A stretch of 64,000 nt of DNA from SIG565 sp045650565. Lineage in GTDB: Bacteria; Bacillota; Clostridia; Oscillospirales; Acutalibacteraceae. Positions 42,717 to 50,879 of this stretch are shown piece by piece (the first letter of the stretch is position 1; each line of letters begins with the position of its first letter). Below the pieces are notes generated by a model. That model had not been told where the DNA came from, made no database searches, and saw only the letters and a list, made by a program, of their open reading frames with translations. The DNA is taken from the NCBI GenBank assembly GCA_045650565.1, contig JAZRRG010000044.1, positions 85,500 to 149,499 of the forward strand, read 5' to 3'. Both the position numbers and the translations under genes were made by a program.

Positions 42717-43292
42717 ATGAATTATCACTTTTATGCAATGCTATCCCGCATGAAAAATATTTACCGCTGGGGTTTGATGCGCAACACCAAAAGCGAAAGC
42801 TTGAGTGAGCATACGCTTGAGGTTGCGTTTATAGCACATGCGTTGGCGCTTATTCACAACAACCGCTTTGGCGGCAGTATAAATGCCGACCGTGTAGCCG
42901 TTATGGCGTTGTTTCACGATACAAGCGAGATTATAACAGGAGATATGCCCACCCCTATTAAATACTTTAACCCTGAAATTAAACGGGTTTATAAGGAGAT
43001 AGAGGCGGTAGCCGAAAACAAGCTAATATCTATGCTGCCTGATTATTTAAAAGATGATATAAGCGAAATCTACAGCGACACGGACAAAACGGCAAGGCGG
43101 CTTATAAAAGCGGCTGATAAAATTTCCGCCTATATTAAATGTGTGGAGGAAATAAAAATGGGCAACAGTGAATTTTCGGTTGCCAAGGAGTCAACAAAAA
43201 AAGCCATTAAGGAATTAGGTGTCCTGGAGGCAGATGTGTTTATGGAGGAGCTTATCCCCTCGTTCAGTCTTTCCCTTGATGAACAAAACTAA
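42717..43292 (+). CDS. HD-domain 5'-deoxynucleotidase, YfbR-like
   Basis: 191 aa. The HD metal site appears as SEHTLEVAFIAHAL (His33 region), ALFHDTSEIITGDMPTPIKY (HD pair) and a later Asp in IKAADKISAYIKC. These match YfbR, which dephosphorylates deoxynucleoside 5'-monophosphates in the cytosol. AGGATGG precedes the ATG. The gene is single, divergent from the YfhO-like gene and ends in a shared terminator. Confidence 0.92.
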   Translation: MNYHFYAMLSRMKNIYRWGLMRNTKSESLSEHTLEVAFIAHALALIHNNRFGGSINADRVAVMALFHDTSEIITGDMPTPIKYFNPEIKRVYKEIEAVAENKLISMLPDYLKDDISEIYSDTDKTARRLIKAADKISAYIKCVEEIKMGNSEFSVAKESTKKAIKELGVLEADVFMEELIPSFSLSLDEQN

Positions 43293-43295
43293 ACA

Positions 43296-43328
43296 AAAAT
43301 CAGTAAGGTTTTCCTTACTGATTTTTTA
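43296..43328. terminator. Bidirectional terminator
   Basis: AAAATCAGTAAGG-TTTT-CCTTACTGATTTT, overlapping the stop of the convergent lipoprotein gene. Confidence 0.85.
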
Positions 43329-44283
43329 TTTTTTTCGCATTGTATTCGGTAGCCGTACATTCGGGAGGGTTTAAATTGTATTTTGAGCCCTTAAGACTCA
43401 CCCCGCTACCAATTCCCTTTATCTCGGCAAACCGTATATGGTCGCCTCGCATCTCACTTGAAGTTAAATTAAAATATTTATATCTCACTTTACCGTCATC
43501 CAAGTCATCCCAGGTTACATCCAGCTCATACCACTCGCCCGATATTTCAACCACATTCCACATATGTGACTGTTCATCAGCGATGCCTTTAATAAGAGAG
43601 CAATTTATCCCTGCACTTTTACAAAGCAGCTGCATTGCCCTTGAATAGCCCTCGCAAACCGCCTTGCCGTTTACAAGCGCCCCGAATGCCGTGTACCTTG
43701 TGTCAACACCATCACCCGTGTAAACAACATTATCGCATAAATAGTCGTGAAAAAACCGTTCCTTTTCAAAGGAGGTCATATCCTCGGTTTGTGCAAGGAT
43801 TGTATCCACCTTGGAATGTAGCGCCTCAACCTGACCGTCACGAGTTGTTTCATCAATTTCATATTTTATCAGCACATAAAATTCTTCATTATTGAGAGTG
43901 AGTATTTGGTACTCTCCACTTAACCAGAAAATTTCGGGGTGGTCAACCGATACGGCGGTGTATGCAAGATTTACATTTTCCGAAACACCTGTGCCATCCT
44001 TTGTTAAAAATACCCTCTCGGTTTGCATATTCCTCACAGCATTTAAAATAAGATTATACATCCTTTTTTGCCCATCATCTAACTGATTATAGCAGTAATC
44101 ATACACCTCGGACTGTGTGGGCGTAGGAATTAATTCTATATCTTGTGAACTATCAGTAGATGAATCAGTATTGTAAGAATCACCCGTTTGCGTGAAAAAA
44201 TCGCTCGGCAAAAAATCGGTATAATTACATCCCGAAAATGTGATTAAAATTATACACAGCATGAGTGCCATTATTTTTTTCAT
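43315..44283 (-). CDS. Transglutaminase-like lipoprotein
   Basis: 322 aa. Lipoprotein signal ending LITFSGCNY, a Ser/Thr/Asp-rich spacer (about 25-55), then a transglutaminase-like core: Cys in GKAVCEGYSRAMQLL (about residue 211), His in SHMWNVVEI and Asp in WYELDVTWDD. Bacterial members act as cysteine peptidases or cross-linkers on the cell surface. AGGAGGAGG precedes the ATG. It lies 13 bp after the LCP-like gene on the same strand; both are predicted to be outside, suggesting a joint envelope role. Confidence 0.87.
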   Translation of the reverse strand: MKKIMALMLCIILITFSGCNYTDFLPSDFFTQTGDSYNTDSSTDSSQDIELIPTPTQSEVYDYCYNQLDDGQKRMYNLILNAVRNMQTERVFLTKDGTGVSENVNLAYTAVSVDHPEIFWLSGEYQILTLNNEEFYVLIKYEIDETTRDGQVEALHSKVDTILAQTEDMTSFEKERFFHDYLCDNVVYTGDGVDTRYTAFGALVNGKAVCEGYSRAMQLLCKSAGINCSLIKGIADEQSHMWNVVEISGEWYELDVTWDDLDDGKVRYKYFNLTSSEMRGDHIRFAEIKGIGSGVSLKGSKYNLNPPECTATEYNAKKIKNQ

Positions 44284-44296
44284 ACTGCTCCTCCTC

Positions 44297-44905
44297 CTAA
44301 TTCACAAAATTTACCGTTCGGCTCACATCAGGCAAATGTACTATAAGCGGATATCCCTGAGGGTAACTTAAAAGCGTATCTGTGTTTTTAATTAAAAATG
44401 TTAAATCATTTTTTGAAAAACCATTATTTGCTATTTTACCGAGCACGGCTTCTGTAACATCTCTTTTTTCTACTTTACCCTGCTCTAACAATTCGGTGAC
44501 CTGAATTCCCGTATAGCGTACCCACTGCGTTTCGGTTTGTAGCTCCAAGCCGCCAAAACGGTCTATTAGCTCGGCTAAAAAAATATAGTCAGTATCAAAG
44601 GTTGCCGTGAGCGAATACCCGTAATCTAACACCCTTTGCTTTGCTATTTTGGTATCAAAAAAAATTACCGACACCTTTTTTTCATAAAAATCAAGGTTTA
44701 AAAACACACTGCCGTTATTTTCAAATCTAAACAAAAGTCCTGCATTATCGGGTGGCTCCTGCTCATAATACGGCACCGACTGAACATCCCCCTCGGCTTC
44801 AGCCGATTTTTCGGTAACCGTAAAATGTATCATTGCCGAAAAAATAGCCGAGCACACAACAACCGCAATTAAAAAATAAAGAACAGTCCTTAATTTCTTT
44901 TTCAT
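44297..44905 (-). CDS. Membrane-anchored protein resembling a reduced LytR-CpsA-Psr domain
   Basis: 202 aa with one N-terminal helix (about 8-30). The sequence TFDTDYIFLAELIDRFGGLELQ then RYTGIQVTELLE resembles the LCP segment around D-x-x-v-x-v-x-x-x-x-x-x-l-I-D-x-l-G-G, but the arginines and the GDD-like start that bind polyprenyl phosphate are missing. It may be a degenerate LCP that no longer ligates polymers. The ATG at 44905 follows GGCGGTGTGAA; the frame opens at 44920. It is co-oriented and close to the transglutaminase lipoprotein. Confidence 0.6.
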   Translation of the reverse strand: MKKKLRTVLYFLIAVVVCSAIFSAMIHFTVTEKSAEAEGDVQSVPYYEQEPPDNAGLLFRFENNGSVFLNLDFYEKKVSVIFFDTKIAKQRVLDYGYSLTATFDTDYIFLAELIDRFGGLELQTETQWVRYTGIQVTELLEQGKVEKRDVTEAVLGKIANNGFSKNDLTFLIKNTDTLLSYPQGYPLIVHLPDVSRTVNFVN

Positions 44906-45003
44906 TTCACACCGCCGCAAAACAATTTATATACTAATTGTTGACGGTTTGTGTTTTCTTATACTTAATATAATATTTTTTACCTACTTTTTCAATATAA
45001 AAA

Positions 45004-45034
45004 AAAGCCGAGATATTTCTATCTCGGCAAAAAA
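45004..45034 (-). terminator. Terminator of DegV gene
   Basis: GCCGAGATA-TTTC-TATCTCGGC with A/T runs on both sides, directly after the DegV stop codon. Confidence 0.85.
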
Positions 45035-45035
45035 T

Positions 45036-45902
45036 TTATCTCTCATCTGCAATAAAGAAAACAGCCAGTACACCGGGTCCTGCATGAGCGCCTATTACAG
45101 GACCTACAAATGTGGTAATTTCAACATTAACACCATAATCTTTTTTTAGTATGTCTGCTAAATTTTGAGCATCCTCTATACAGTCACCGTGGGAAATGTA
45201 TACCGTTTGCTCTGCGTTCTTTTTGACTGTATCGCCAAACTTTTTAGCCAATTCTGCAATAGCGGCACGCCTACCTCTGACCTTGCCCATACTGATGAGA
45301 TGACCCTCGTTATCAACGTGAAGTATCGGCTTAATGCCGAGCACACCGCCCACGAATGCAACTGTGGGACTTACCCTTCCGCCACGTTTTAGGTATACTA
45401 AATCGGCAACCGTAAACCAATGTGCGATTTTTAAACGATTATCCTCAACATACTTTACAATCTCCTCGGGTGTGGCTCCCGCATCCCTTTGTTTAGCGGC
45501 TAAATATACTAACATACCGTATCCCGCTGATGCCGCCAATGTATCAACCACCCAAATCTTGCGCTCGGGGTATTTCTCCATAAGTTCTCCTGCTGCGGCA
45601 ACACCTGAGTTGTATGTTGTGCTAAGACCTGAAGAAAACGCCACATAAACAACGTCTCTGCCTTCTTGTAACTCCTTCTCAAAGGTGTCGATAAAGGTTT
45701 GAGCGTTTATAGCCGATGTTTTTGCGGTTTTACCCTCACGCATTTGATTATAAAACTCAGTTGGGTTAATTTCATTATTGTAATATTCCTTTTCGCTATC
45801 GTTAAACATCAAGCTTAACTCACAGCGTTTTACGCCCCAGCCGCTTAATATTTCATTATCGATGTCGCAAGCTGAGTCCGCATAAATAATAAACTTGTTC
45901 AT
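45036..45902 (-). CDS. DegV-family fatty-acid-binding protein (FakB-like)
   Basis: 288 aa. IIYADSACDID near the N-terminus, VVYVAFSSGLSTTYNSGV, LVYLKRGGRVS and GPVIGAHAGPGVLAVFF near the end are the DegV signature regions. FakB proteins present fatty acids to the kinase FakA; FakA is not in the window. I chose the ATG at 45902, with GGTG 6 bp upstream; a GTG at 45911 is also open. It is divergent from the XRE membrane regulator across an operator-like region. Confidence 0.92.
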   Translation of the reverse strand: MNKFIIYADSACDIDNEILSGWGVKRCELSLMFNDSEKEYYNNEINPTEFYNQMREGKTAKTSAINAQTFIDTFEKELQEGRDVVYVAFSSGLSTTYNSGVAAAGELMEKYPERKIWVVDTLAASAGYGMLVYLAAKQRDAGATPEEIVKYVEDNRLKIAHWFTVADLVYLKRGGRVSPTVAFVGGVLGIKPILHVDNEGHLISMGKVRGRRAAIAELAKKFGDTVKKNAEQTVYISHGDCIEDAQNLADILKKDYGVNVEITTFVGPVIGAHAGPGVLAVFFIADER

Positions 45903-45948
45903 TTTCATCACCGCAACCTATTATACAAGATGGGTTTGTTAAAATCAC

Positions 45949-46083
45949 TCTACTCATTTATTTTTGCATAATACTGTTAGTTCTTATGCAGTAGAGTTAA
46001 AAAACGGCTCTCTACTGCCAGTAGAATGTGTAAAACCTTGTCGAAACGATATTGTTGATTTCTGTGCAGTTTTATGATATACT
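45949..46083 (+). promoter_or_regulatory. XRE gene promoter with upstream TCTACT/AGTAGA operator repeats
   Basis: The perfect dyad TCTACT-GCC-AGTAGA occupies 46011-46025, with further copies at 45989-45996 (CAGTAGAG) and 45949-45954 (TCTACT). The plus promoter is TTGATT (46055-46060) and TATACT (46078-46083), 17-bp spacer. The sites could serve the divergent DegV promoter as well. Confidence 0.6.
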
Positions 46084-46101
46084 TATCTGTGAGGTGAAAT
46101 T

Positions 46102-46707
46102 ATGCAGGACATCAAATTGGTTATCGCTAAAAATATATCCGACCTTAGAAACGAGGAGGGTATAACTCAATTAGAGCTTGCAGAACGGCTTAACTACTCG
46201 GATAAAGCGATTTCAAAATGGGAACGAGGCGAATCTATACCAGATGTTACCGTGCTTATGGAAATTGCTAATATGTTTGGTGTAACGCTTGATTATCTCG
46301 TACAAAGCGAACACCCTAAGGAAGCCAAAAAGCTTAAAAATTTAAGAATTATACATAACCACGCATTTATAACGGGAATTAGTATGGTGCTTGTGTGGTT
46401 GTTAGCAACGATGGGCTTTGTTATTGTTGATTCTGCCCCCGTTGCAACAAACCTTCACTGGCTGGCGTTTGTCTATGCCGTACCCGTAACGCTTATTGTT
46501 TGGCTTATATTTAATTCAATTTGGTTTAATAAGCACAGGAATTTTCTTATAATAACTCTGCTTTTATGGTCTATACTTACCGCCATTTTTGTTTCGTTTT
46601 TGGTTTTTGAAAAAAACCTGTGGCTTATCTTTACGCTCGGAATACCGGCACAGTTTATAATAATTATGTGGTCGAGAATTAAAGGAAAAAAGGAAAACAA
46701 GGAATAA
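46102..46707 (+). CDS. XRE-type HTH regulator with four-helix membrane domain
   Basis: 201 aa. Residues 8-68 are a helix-turn-helix of the cro/C1 type (ISDLRNEEGITQLELAERLN, AISKWERGESIPDVTVL), followed by four membrane helices (about 88-195). Such membrane-tethered XRE proteins are common in Clostridia and often control adjacent transport or stress genes. GAGGTGAAATT precedes the ATG. Dyads upstream suggest self-control; DegV on the other strand may be a target. The sensed signal is unknown. Confidence 0.85.
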   Translation: MQDIKLVIAKNISDLRNEEGITQLELAERLNYSDKAISKWERGESIPDVTVLMEIANMFGVTLDYLVQSEHPKEAKKLKNLRIIHNHAFITGISMVLVWLLATMGFVIVDSAPVATNLHWLAFVYAVPVTLIVWLIFNSIWFNKHRNFLIITLLLWSILTAIFVSFLVFEKNLWLIFTLGIPAQFIIIMWSRIKGKKENKE

Positions 46708-46709
46708 AA

Positions 46710-46739
46710 AAATCCCGATGTCTAACATCGGGATTTTCT
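46710..46739. terminator. Bidirectional terminator
   Basis: AAATCCCGATGT-CTA-ACATCGGGATTT with T-run, between convergent XRE and SPFH genes. Confidence 0.85.
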
Positions 46740-46740
46740 C

Positions 46741-47685
46741 TTATTTGCAACATTCATCGGTTTTCTTTGCTGCCTTTTGGGGCGGCCGACCGTATTCGGT
46801 TACATCGCCTATGCCTGCAGTTTCTGAAAATATTGCATTATTTGTAACTGTGTTTACAACATCGGTTGGCACGATAATTTTTGCCGCCTGACCGTTCGAC
46901 ATATTAACAAGTGCTTCGTACTTTTTAAGCTCAAGCACCTTGGCATCTACGCCGACCTCCTTTAATGCTGCAAGACCATCGGCTTCCGCTTTTTTAGCAA
47001 GGTATATTGCCTTTGCTTCACCCTCGGCTCTGGCGATTCTGGCATCTCTTTCACCCTCGGCTGCCAAAATCATTGCCTGTTTGTCACCCTCGGCTCTTGT
47101 AATTGCAGCCGCCTTATGACCTTCTGCCTGTAACAGTGTTTCACGGCGGTCACGCTCTGCCTTCATTTGCTTTTCCATTGCCGACTGAATTTCAGAGGGC
47201 GGTATGATATTTTTAAGCTCCACACGGGTAACCTTAATACCCCATTGGTCGGTAGCGTCATCAAGAATTGCTGTCATTTTACCGTTTATGGTATCCCTGG
47301 AAGTAAGCGTACCATCCAACTCCAACTCACCAACAATATTACGAAGTGTGGTTGCAGTTAAATTTTCGAGCGCACTGATGGGATTTACAACACCGTAAGC
47401 ATAAAGCTTTGCATCAAATATACGGAAAAATACAACCGTATCGATTTGCATTGTAACATTATCCTTAGTGATAACCGGCTGCGGCGGTGAATCAATAACC
47501 TGCTCTTTTAAGGTTATTCGTTTTGCAATTCTCTCAATAAAAGGAATTTTTACGTGTAAACCCGCACTCCATGTAGTTTTGTATTTGCCGAGCAACTCGA
47601 TTACATACTCTGTTGCCTGCGGCACGATACGAATATTAGGGATAATAATAACCAATATAAGTGCAACTATAATAAAAAACAACAT
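46741..47685 (-). CDS. SPFH/Band 7 (stomatin-type) membrane protein
   Basis: 314 aa. One N-terminal helix, then the band 7 domain (EYVIELLGKYKTTWSAGLHV, VDTVVFFRIFDAKLYAYGV) and a long Ala/Glu-rich coiled coil with QMKAERDRRETLLQAEGHK and repeated AEGE/AEGD units (about 170-235). It forms membrane scaffolds and often modulates proteases. No NfeD partner is adjacent. The end DECCK contains a Cys pair. AGGAGGT lies before the ATG; the neighbouring upstream gene is 40 bp away on the same strand. Confidence 0.92.
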   Translation of the reverse strand: MLFFIIVALILVIIIPNIRIVPQATEYVIELLGKYKTTWSAGLHVKIPFIERIAKRITLKEQVIDSPPQPVITKDNVTMQIDTVVFFRIFDAKLYAYGVVNPISALENLTATTLRNIVGELELDGTLTSRDTINGKMTAILDDATDQWGIKVTRVELKNIIPPSEIQSAMEKQMKAERDRRETLLQAEGHKAAAITRAEGDKQAMILAAEGERDARIARAEGEAKAIYLAKKAEADGLAALKEVGVDAKVLELKKYEALVNMSNGQAAKIIVPTDVVNTVTNNAIFSETAGIGDVTEYGRPPQKAAKKTDECCK

Positions 47686-47725
47686 AATAACTACCTCCTG
47701 CTTCTATAATACACTAAATACGATA

Positions 47726-48631
47726 TTATTGCAATACCTTTTTCGGTCTGTTTGCACCGTATACGCCGATAATTATAAGCAAACAAAACACAAGCTGCAA
47801 AATACTTAATCTTTCCTTATTTATTACAACACCCGCAAAAACCGACACAACTGTTATTACATTTGAAAAGGAAGACGCTCTCACCGCATCAATTTTAGTT
47901 GTTGCCCAATTATACATCAAAAATGCAGCTATGCTTGAAAGTCCCGCAAGGTAGATTATGGCTGACCAAAACTCACAATTTGACACAGCGGCTAAAAATT
48001 GTGGCACCAAATTTTCCCCAAGTGTTACCCACGCTATCAAATTAAAGCCGACTGTGCCCACTAAAAACATCATATATGTACGTTCAATGGGTGTAAATTT
48101 ATCGGCTTCGCTACGGCTTAATATATTAAAAACAGCCGCACACACCACCGCACCTAAAAGTAAAATAATACCCGTTATACTATTTTGGTGCCCGTTATCA
48201 GATAGTATGCTTATGGCCGCAACGCTGATAAGCGAAATCGCTGAAAATACCATTTGTAAAATAGTTGGCTTTTCTAAAAGAAAAACGCTCGAAATAATAA
48301 TAACGGCTATGGGCACTAAAGATATTACAACACCCGATATTGCACTCGAAGTGCCGCCGATTCCATAAAGCTCAAGTATAAAATAAAGCAGCGGTTGGCA
48401 CACAGCCATTATTAGTATCTTTTTAACGCTTTTGCCCTTGTAGTTTAGTTTTACTGCGCCGACAAGCCACAAAACATTAAGTATTAAAAAAGCAAGTGTG
48501 AACCGCACCGCTAAAATAATCAGCGGATGCGCTACAGCCAGTGCTCTTTTTGAAAAAAGAAAGCTAAATCCAAAAATAATATTGGGAATTAGGGCGGCAA
48601 AAATGCCTATTAAATTGTCCCGTTTTGTCAT
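47726..48631 (-). CDS. EamA-family drug/metabolite exporter (DMT)
   Basis: 301 aa, ten helices in two repeats: GIFAALIPNIIFGFSFLFSK at the start and RTYMMFLVGTVGFNLIAW for the second half, with EKPTILQMVFSAISLISVAA and KERLSILQLVFCLLIIIG at equivalent places. It exports small metabolites of unknown nature. The ATG overlaps the stop codon of the SGNH gene by 4 bp, so the two are coupled; a shared role in processing and export of an acylated compound is speculative. Confidence 0.9.
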   Translation of the reverse strand: MTKRDNLIGIFAALIPNIIFGFSFLFSKRALAVAHPLIILAVRFTLAFLILNVLWLVGAVKLNYKGKSVKKILIMAVCQPLLYFILELYGIGGTSSAISGVVISLVPIAVIIISSVFLLEKPTILQMVFSAISLISVAAISILSDNGHQNSITGIILLLGAVVCAAVFNILSRSEADKFTPIERTYMMFLVGTVGFNLIAWVTLGENLVPQFLAAVSNCEFWSAIIYLAGLSSIAAFLMYNWATTKIDAVRASSFSNVITVVSVFAGVVINKERLSILQLVFCLLIIIGVYGANRPKKVLQ

Positions 48632-49674
48632 TTCAAAAACTTCTCCAAAGCATCGCCTATTACCTTGCCCATACGATAAAAGCCCAAATCGTTAGGATGA
48701 CAGCCATCAACTGTACAGCAGGTTTCAAGCTCCTCTCCAAAAAGGGTGCTACCGTCAACAAAAACCACATTTTTATCCCCTGCTGCTACCGCATTTTCGT
48801 ATGTGCGACGTGCTATTTCTATACGTGACAGATAATAAGGATACGGGCGGGTAACAATAAGTATCGGTAAATTTGGTTGTGCCTCTCTGATTATTTTGAA
48901 AAACGGTTCGTGCGTTTGTTCATATTCCTTGTTGCTTGGCGAATTATGGTCATAATCGTATACAAATGCAGACATTTTCAAGCCCGATATGTATTCCGCT
49001 ATAGCCGTTTCTCCCTTTGCGCTTCCCGAAAAACCGAGGTTTATGAAATTCGCATTAAATCGGCTCGATATAAAGCCCTGATATGCATTTCCAGGACGTG
49101 AAGCGCATCCTCCCTGCGTTATTGAAGAACCATAGAACACTATGGGTGTATCTATAGCATATTTTTCACCACGCTCTAGAGTGCTTCCCTTTTTAAAACC
49201 CAGGTACAGCTCATCAACTCCGTTATAAAGCGGAAAATTTATTATATAATCCTCTAAATTGCCCGAAACATCAATTTTTCTTTCAAAACCGTATGTGTCC
49301 TCTGCCTTTGGTATTACAGAACTTAAATATACTATTTTACCGTTTTTTTGAAAATATAAATCAAACCCCGCATAACCTACGAGAGGCATTTTGGTAGGCA
49401 TTTGATTTAGGTGATATTTCACCTTTATGCAAATATAAGGAGAGTCGGTTTTAAACCGTATTCTACCGCCTGCGGTGTGGTTTTGCATTGCGCCAACACC
49501 GATATTACACTTTTCATAAACCTCTTTTGGCAAACGGTGAAACATTTCCTCTGTACGTGGGTTATAAAGTCCGTAAATATCAAATATTTCATCTTTTGCG
49601 TTAAGCCAAATCACATCATCATCGGTAACGGCACTGTCAACCAAAAAATTCTTATCGATTTCTTCAATACGCAT
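48628..49674 (-). CDS. SGNH/GDSL-family hydrolase with N-terminal beta-sandwich domain
   Basis: 348 aa. An N-terminal sandwich (about 1-160, FPLYNGVDELYLGFKKGS) precedes the SGNH domain, with the catalytic Ser in IVFYGSSITQGG (about residue 178), Gly in NLGFSGSAKGE, Asn region HNSPSN and Asp-His in VDGCHPND (about 325-330). There is no signal peptide, so it is probably cytosolic. Family members remove acyl or acetyl groups from sugars. It overlaps the EamA gene by 4 bp. AAGGGGAATC precedes the ATG. Confidence 0.9.
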   Translation of the reverse strand: MRIEEIDKNFLVDSAVTDDDVIWLNAKDEIFDIYGLYNPRTEEMFHRLPKEVYEKCNIGVGAMQNHTAGGRIRFKTDSPYICIKVKYHLNQMPTKMPLVGYAGFDLYFQKNGKIVYLSSVIPKAEDTYGFERKIDVSGNLEDYIINFPLYNGVDELYLGFKKGSTLERGEKYAIDTPIVFYGSSITQGGCASRPGNAYQGFISSRFNANFINLGFSGSAKGETAIAEYISGLKMSAFVYDYDHNSPSNKEYEQTHEPFFKIIREAQPNLPILIVTRPYPYYLSRIEIARRTYENAVAAGDKNVVFVDGSTLFGEELETCCTVDGCHPNDLGFYRMGKVIGDALEKFLK

Positions 49675-49735
49675 ATTGATTCCCCTTTGAAGCTTTATAA
49701 TTTAATTATACATTTTAGGGAACATTTTTTCAATA

Positions 49736-50374
49736 TCAATTTACATTTTTGCCTATCAAAAATTCACCTATACCTTGATTTGTATAGAAAACGCCGTTTG
49801 CTAAATCGTACATACCTGCCACGTTATCGGCTTTTCGGTAACAAGGCACAAAATCTCTAACTATTTTGTTGTTATCCCAAATCTTACAATGATATATTTT
49901 TAATCGGCTCGGATTAATCATTGAAACGTCCTCGGGCACGTGTGTCGCAAATAAATATGCAGTATATTGGGTTTCGAAAGAGGCGTTTGCAAACTCATAT
50001 TTAAGAGCATCATCTACATAAAACAAATTTTTCACACCCGAAATTTTTGTTTTTTTTGTGCCAAATATATACGCATTGTTGCTGCTTTCGTTGTTGTAAC
50101 CCATAGCCAAATAAACACTGCCATAAATGTTAAATGAGTACCGTTGCTGTGTTGACGTAGTCCACGCACCAAAAAAGCGCCCACCATATAAAGTGAGTTC
50201 CGCTACCAAATCTTCAATTACCAATTCGGTATCACAATTATTGTTTAATTTATATCCCGTATCGATAAACTGTGTCCCCGTACTTTCAAGATACTCAACC
50301 CTTTGATATGCACACGGTAAAACATTTTTAATTTTTGTCGCCATTAAATTTCGCCTCTGGTTTAGCAAATTCAT
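49736..50374 (-). CDS. Phage-tail-fibre-like protein, LamG-type fold
   Basis: 212 aa. AYQRVEYLESTGTQFIDTGY and the end MYDLANGVFYTNQGIGEF belong to a type that is common as the last gene in tail-fibre clusters of gut Firmicutes prophages; the fold is probably concanavalin-like and binds glycans. The ATG at 50374 overlaps the preceding stop (ATGA); a second ATG at 50344 has GAGGCG upstream and could be used. It is the last of three co-oriented genes without any other phage gene nearby. Confidence 0.75.
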   Translation of the reverse strand: MNLLNQRRNLMATKIKNVLPCAYQRVEYLESTGTQFIDTGYKLNNNCDTELVIEDLVAELTLYGGRFFGAWTTSTQQRYSFNIYGSVYLAMGYNNESSNNAYIFGTKKTKISGVKNLFYVDDALKYEFANASFETQYTAYLFATHVPEDVSMINPSRLKIYHCKIWDNNKIVRDFVPCYRKADNVAGMYDLANGVFYTNQGIGEFLIGKNVN

Positions 50375-50868
50375 TCTACCCTGCCCCCAACAACAACTCC
50401 GTTTTTAATGTTGAGCTCCCAGGTCTCGCCGTTTGCAAATGTAGGCGCACCGCCTATATACTTGGTGGTATCGGGCAGCGTAACGGTTATTTCTCCTTCA
50501 TCAGCAAGGGTAAAATACAATGATGATATAAAAATATCGGTTGGGTATGTAACGGTTAGTGCAGTTATCGGCTCATCAGAATAATACTCGGTGTTGTCTT
50601 GAAGCAAAACGGTACTATTATTTTTAATCTGCGCTATTTCTGTTTTTGCAGTTGCACCCGCATCTCCTTTATCGCCTTTGGGGCCTTTTTTCCAGGGTAA
50701 ACGGTTAAACTCGGTCACGCCGTCGCCGATTTTCAGCCACTCACCGTTTTCACCGTCACGAACAACGGCGGGCTCGCCTTTCTCAAGCACGGGGTTGTTT
50801 GCCATCCAGTTTTCCAGTGTATCCTCACGAAAACCAAACCGTGCATTTGCATATATTTTTGTTGACAT
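50371..50868 (-). CDS. Phage-tail-fibre-like protein with short collagen-like segment
   Basis: 165 aa. MSTKIYANARFGFREDTLENW then KIGDGVTEFNRLPWKKGPKGDK resembles the N-terminal domain of tail proteins in which a module with W-x-x-x-N-P-x-L-x-x-G-E is followed by G-x-y repeats (GPKGDKGDAGA, about 68-78). The rest is a beta-rich domain ending GVVVGGRVE. ATG at 50868 follows AGGAGGTG. It sits 11 bp after the baseplate-like gene and overlaps the next gene by 4 bp. Confidence 0.75.
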   Translation of the reverse strand: MSTKIYANARFGFREDTLENWMANNPVLEKGEPAVVRDGENGEWLKIGDGVTEFNRLPWKKGPKGDKGDAGATAKTEIAQIKNNSTVLLQDNTEYYSDEPITALTVTYPTDIFISSLYFTLADEGEITVTLPDTTKYIGGAPTFANGETWELNIKNGVVVGGRVE

Positions 50869-50879
50869 TTTTACACCTC

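Noticed and set aside
50640..50700. Collagen-like GPKGDKGDAGA as a eukaryotic-type collagen gene
   Set aside because: Only about three G-x-y units, as is normal in phage tail fibres.
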